From JAXDLH01 sp034666705 (GTDB lineage Bacteria > Chloroflexota > UBA6077 > SHYK01), in assembly GCA_034666705.1 (NCBI GenBank), contig JAXDLH010000034.1, positions 1 to 5,391 on the forward strand: DNA of 5,391 nucleotides, given 5' to 3'. Position numbers and translations under genes: made by a program. Under the pieces are notes generated by a model. The model did not search any database and was not told the DNA's origin. It saw nothing but the letters and a program-made list of their open reading frames with translations. Shown piece after piece: positions 4,710-5,391 of the stretch; within the stretch, counting starts at the first letter, position 1, and every line of letters starts with the position of its first letter.

Positions 4710-5391
4710 CTAGCGGCTGCCCAGGAGTGCAAAGGCGGCGCCTTGCGGATCGAGACATTGTACGATCCAGTTGCCGCCGGGCACGTCCATCGGCCCGTTG
4801 AGGATCTGCCCGCCCGCATCTTTGACTCGCGCGGCCGCCTCGTCGATGTTGCCGACGTTGAAATAGTAGGCCCAGTGGGGAGGCGCGCCGGGTGGCACCT
4901 TCATCATGCCGCCGAGCATGAGATCGCCGATGCCGAACATCTGGTAGACGCCCATCTCACCCATGTCCATGGCGTCCTGCTTCTGCCAGCCGAACAGTTC
5001 GGAGTAGAAGTCGAACCCGGTCGCGGGATCGGCCCCATACTGCTCGTGCCAGCCGATGTTGCCGGGCTGGTCCATCGCCGGCGGCTGGTCCATGGCCGGG
5101 TTGGCGGAGTGGAAGAGGGAGAACGTGGCGCCGGCCGGATCGGCGATCACCGCAAAGGTCCCCACGTTGGGGATGTCGGTCGCCGGCCGGTACACAGTGC
5201 CCCCACTGGCAGCGACCTTGGCGGCGGCGGCACTGACGTCCGCGACCTCGACGTAGCCGATCCAACTCGGCGGCATGCCCATCTGGCGGGCCTCGCCGGG
5301 GAGGACCATCAAGCCGGCGACCTGCCGCTCGCCCTGGTTGAAGAGCCAGTAATCCTGGCCGGGCATCTGGGCATCGGTGGGTTGCCAGCCG
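4710..5391 (-). CDS. Two-domain VOC (glyoxalase/bleomycin-resistance-like) family protein, CFP30B-like, 5' partial
   Basis: The frame is open to the window edge and the true start lies outside. ATG 5366 is internal, since GWQPTDAQ of the first domain precedes it. The 226 visible residues hold most of one VOC domain: QDYWLF, PSWIGYVEVADVSAAAAKVA, GGTVYRPATDIPNVGTFAVI and DPAGATFSLF. A short linker follows, then a complete second domain: GWHEQYGADPATGFDFYSEL with FGWQ, HWAYYFNVGNIDEAAARVKD, GGQILNGPMDVPGGNWIVQC and DPQGAAFALLG. The tandem layout resembles the Cfp30B-type VOC proteins. Family members vary widely in substrate, so no reaction is assigned. The second domain is Met-rich between the FGWQ and HWAYYF motifs (nine Met). 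The linker contains a duplicated PAMDQP. No signal peptide can be judged, and it is likely cytosolic. Confidence 0.9.
   Translation of the reverse strand, partial: GWQPTDAQMPGQDYWLFNQGERQVAGLMVLPGEARQMGMPPSWIGYVEVADVSAAAAKVAASGGTVYRPATDIPNVGTFAVIADPAGATFSLFHSANPAMDQPPAMDQPGNIGWHEQYGADPATGFDFYSELFGWQKQDAMDMGEMGVYQMFGIGDLMLGGMMKVPPGAPPHWAYYFNVGNIDEAAARVKDAGGQILNGPMDVPGGNWIVQCLDPQGAAFALLGSR
5064..5099 (-). repeat. Two 18-bp tandem repeats in the VOC gene linker
   Basis: Units 5064-5081 and 5082-5099 match at 16 of 18 positions. They encode PAMDQP twice in a row between the two VOC domains. An in-frame duplication in a flexible linker is the simplest explanation. Confidence 0.6.

Noticed and set aside
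1..5391. CRISPR array, tRNA, rRNA or intact insertion sequence
   Set aside because: No regularly spaced repeats, cloverleaf, rRNA-like conserved sequence or transposase was seen.

Overview
The window is GC-rich bacterial DNA throughout, with good Shine-Dalgarno sites, one GTG start and strong G/C third-position bias in the real genes. Gene content (DCC-family thiol oxidoreductase, DUF4242 protein, P-loop STAND-type ATPase, two-domain VOC protein) would fit Chloroflexota/Thermomicrobia-like or actinobacterial lineages. This is a judgement from memory of the families, not a classification. No rRNA, tRNA, CRISPR array or intact insertion sequence is visible.

Region 1 (1-211) is a G/C-tract intergenic stretch with three short hairpins of the REP-like intergenic type. 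Region 2 (212-2457) is a compact plus-strand cassette of five small genes: a 220-aa beta-rich protein, a 124-aa beta protein with a GTG start, a 164-aa C1q/TNF-like jelly-roll protein, a 95-aa helical protein and a 65-aa acidic protein. Order, size, tight spacing and the jelly-roll fold suggest a phage or prophage structural module, probably tail fibre or surface decoration. A perfect 18-bp hairpin separates genes 1 and 2. A sixth gene appears to begin at 2444 behind a very strong ribosome site but stops after 12 codons, which suggests the cassette was cut there.

Region 3 (about 2460-2870) is less GC-rich and holds only an uncertain 90-aa reading frame and a hairpin. Region 4 (2870-3307) is a complete DCC-family (DUF393) protein. 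Region 5 (3491-4586) is a damaged tail-to-tail pair: a plus-strand DUF4242 gene that keeps its N-terminal 55 codons, joined directly to a minus-strand regulatory ATPase gene that has lost its 3' part and also carries a frameshift near 3977-3981. Region 6 (4710-5391) is a minus-strand two-domain VOC/glyoxalase-family gene that runs off the right edge, with a 13-bp hairpin downstream of its stop.

The left half reads as virus-derived and the right half as chromosomal genes, some decaying. Two junctions (about 2444-2482 and 3656-3667) and one frameshift are the main signs of rearrangement, or else of assembly error.
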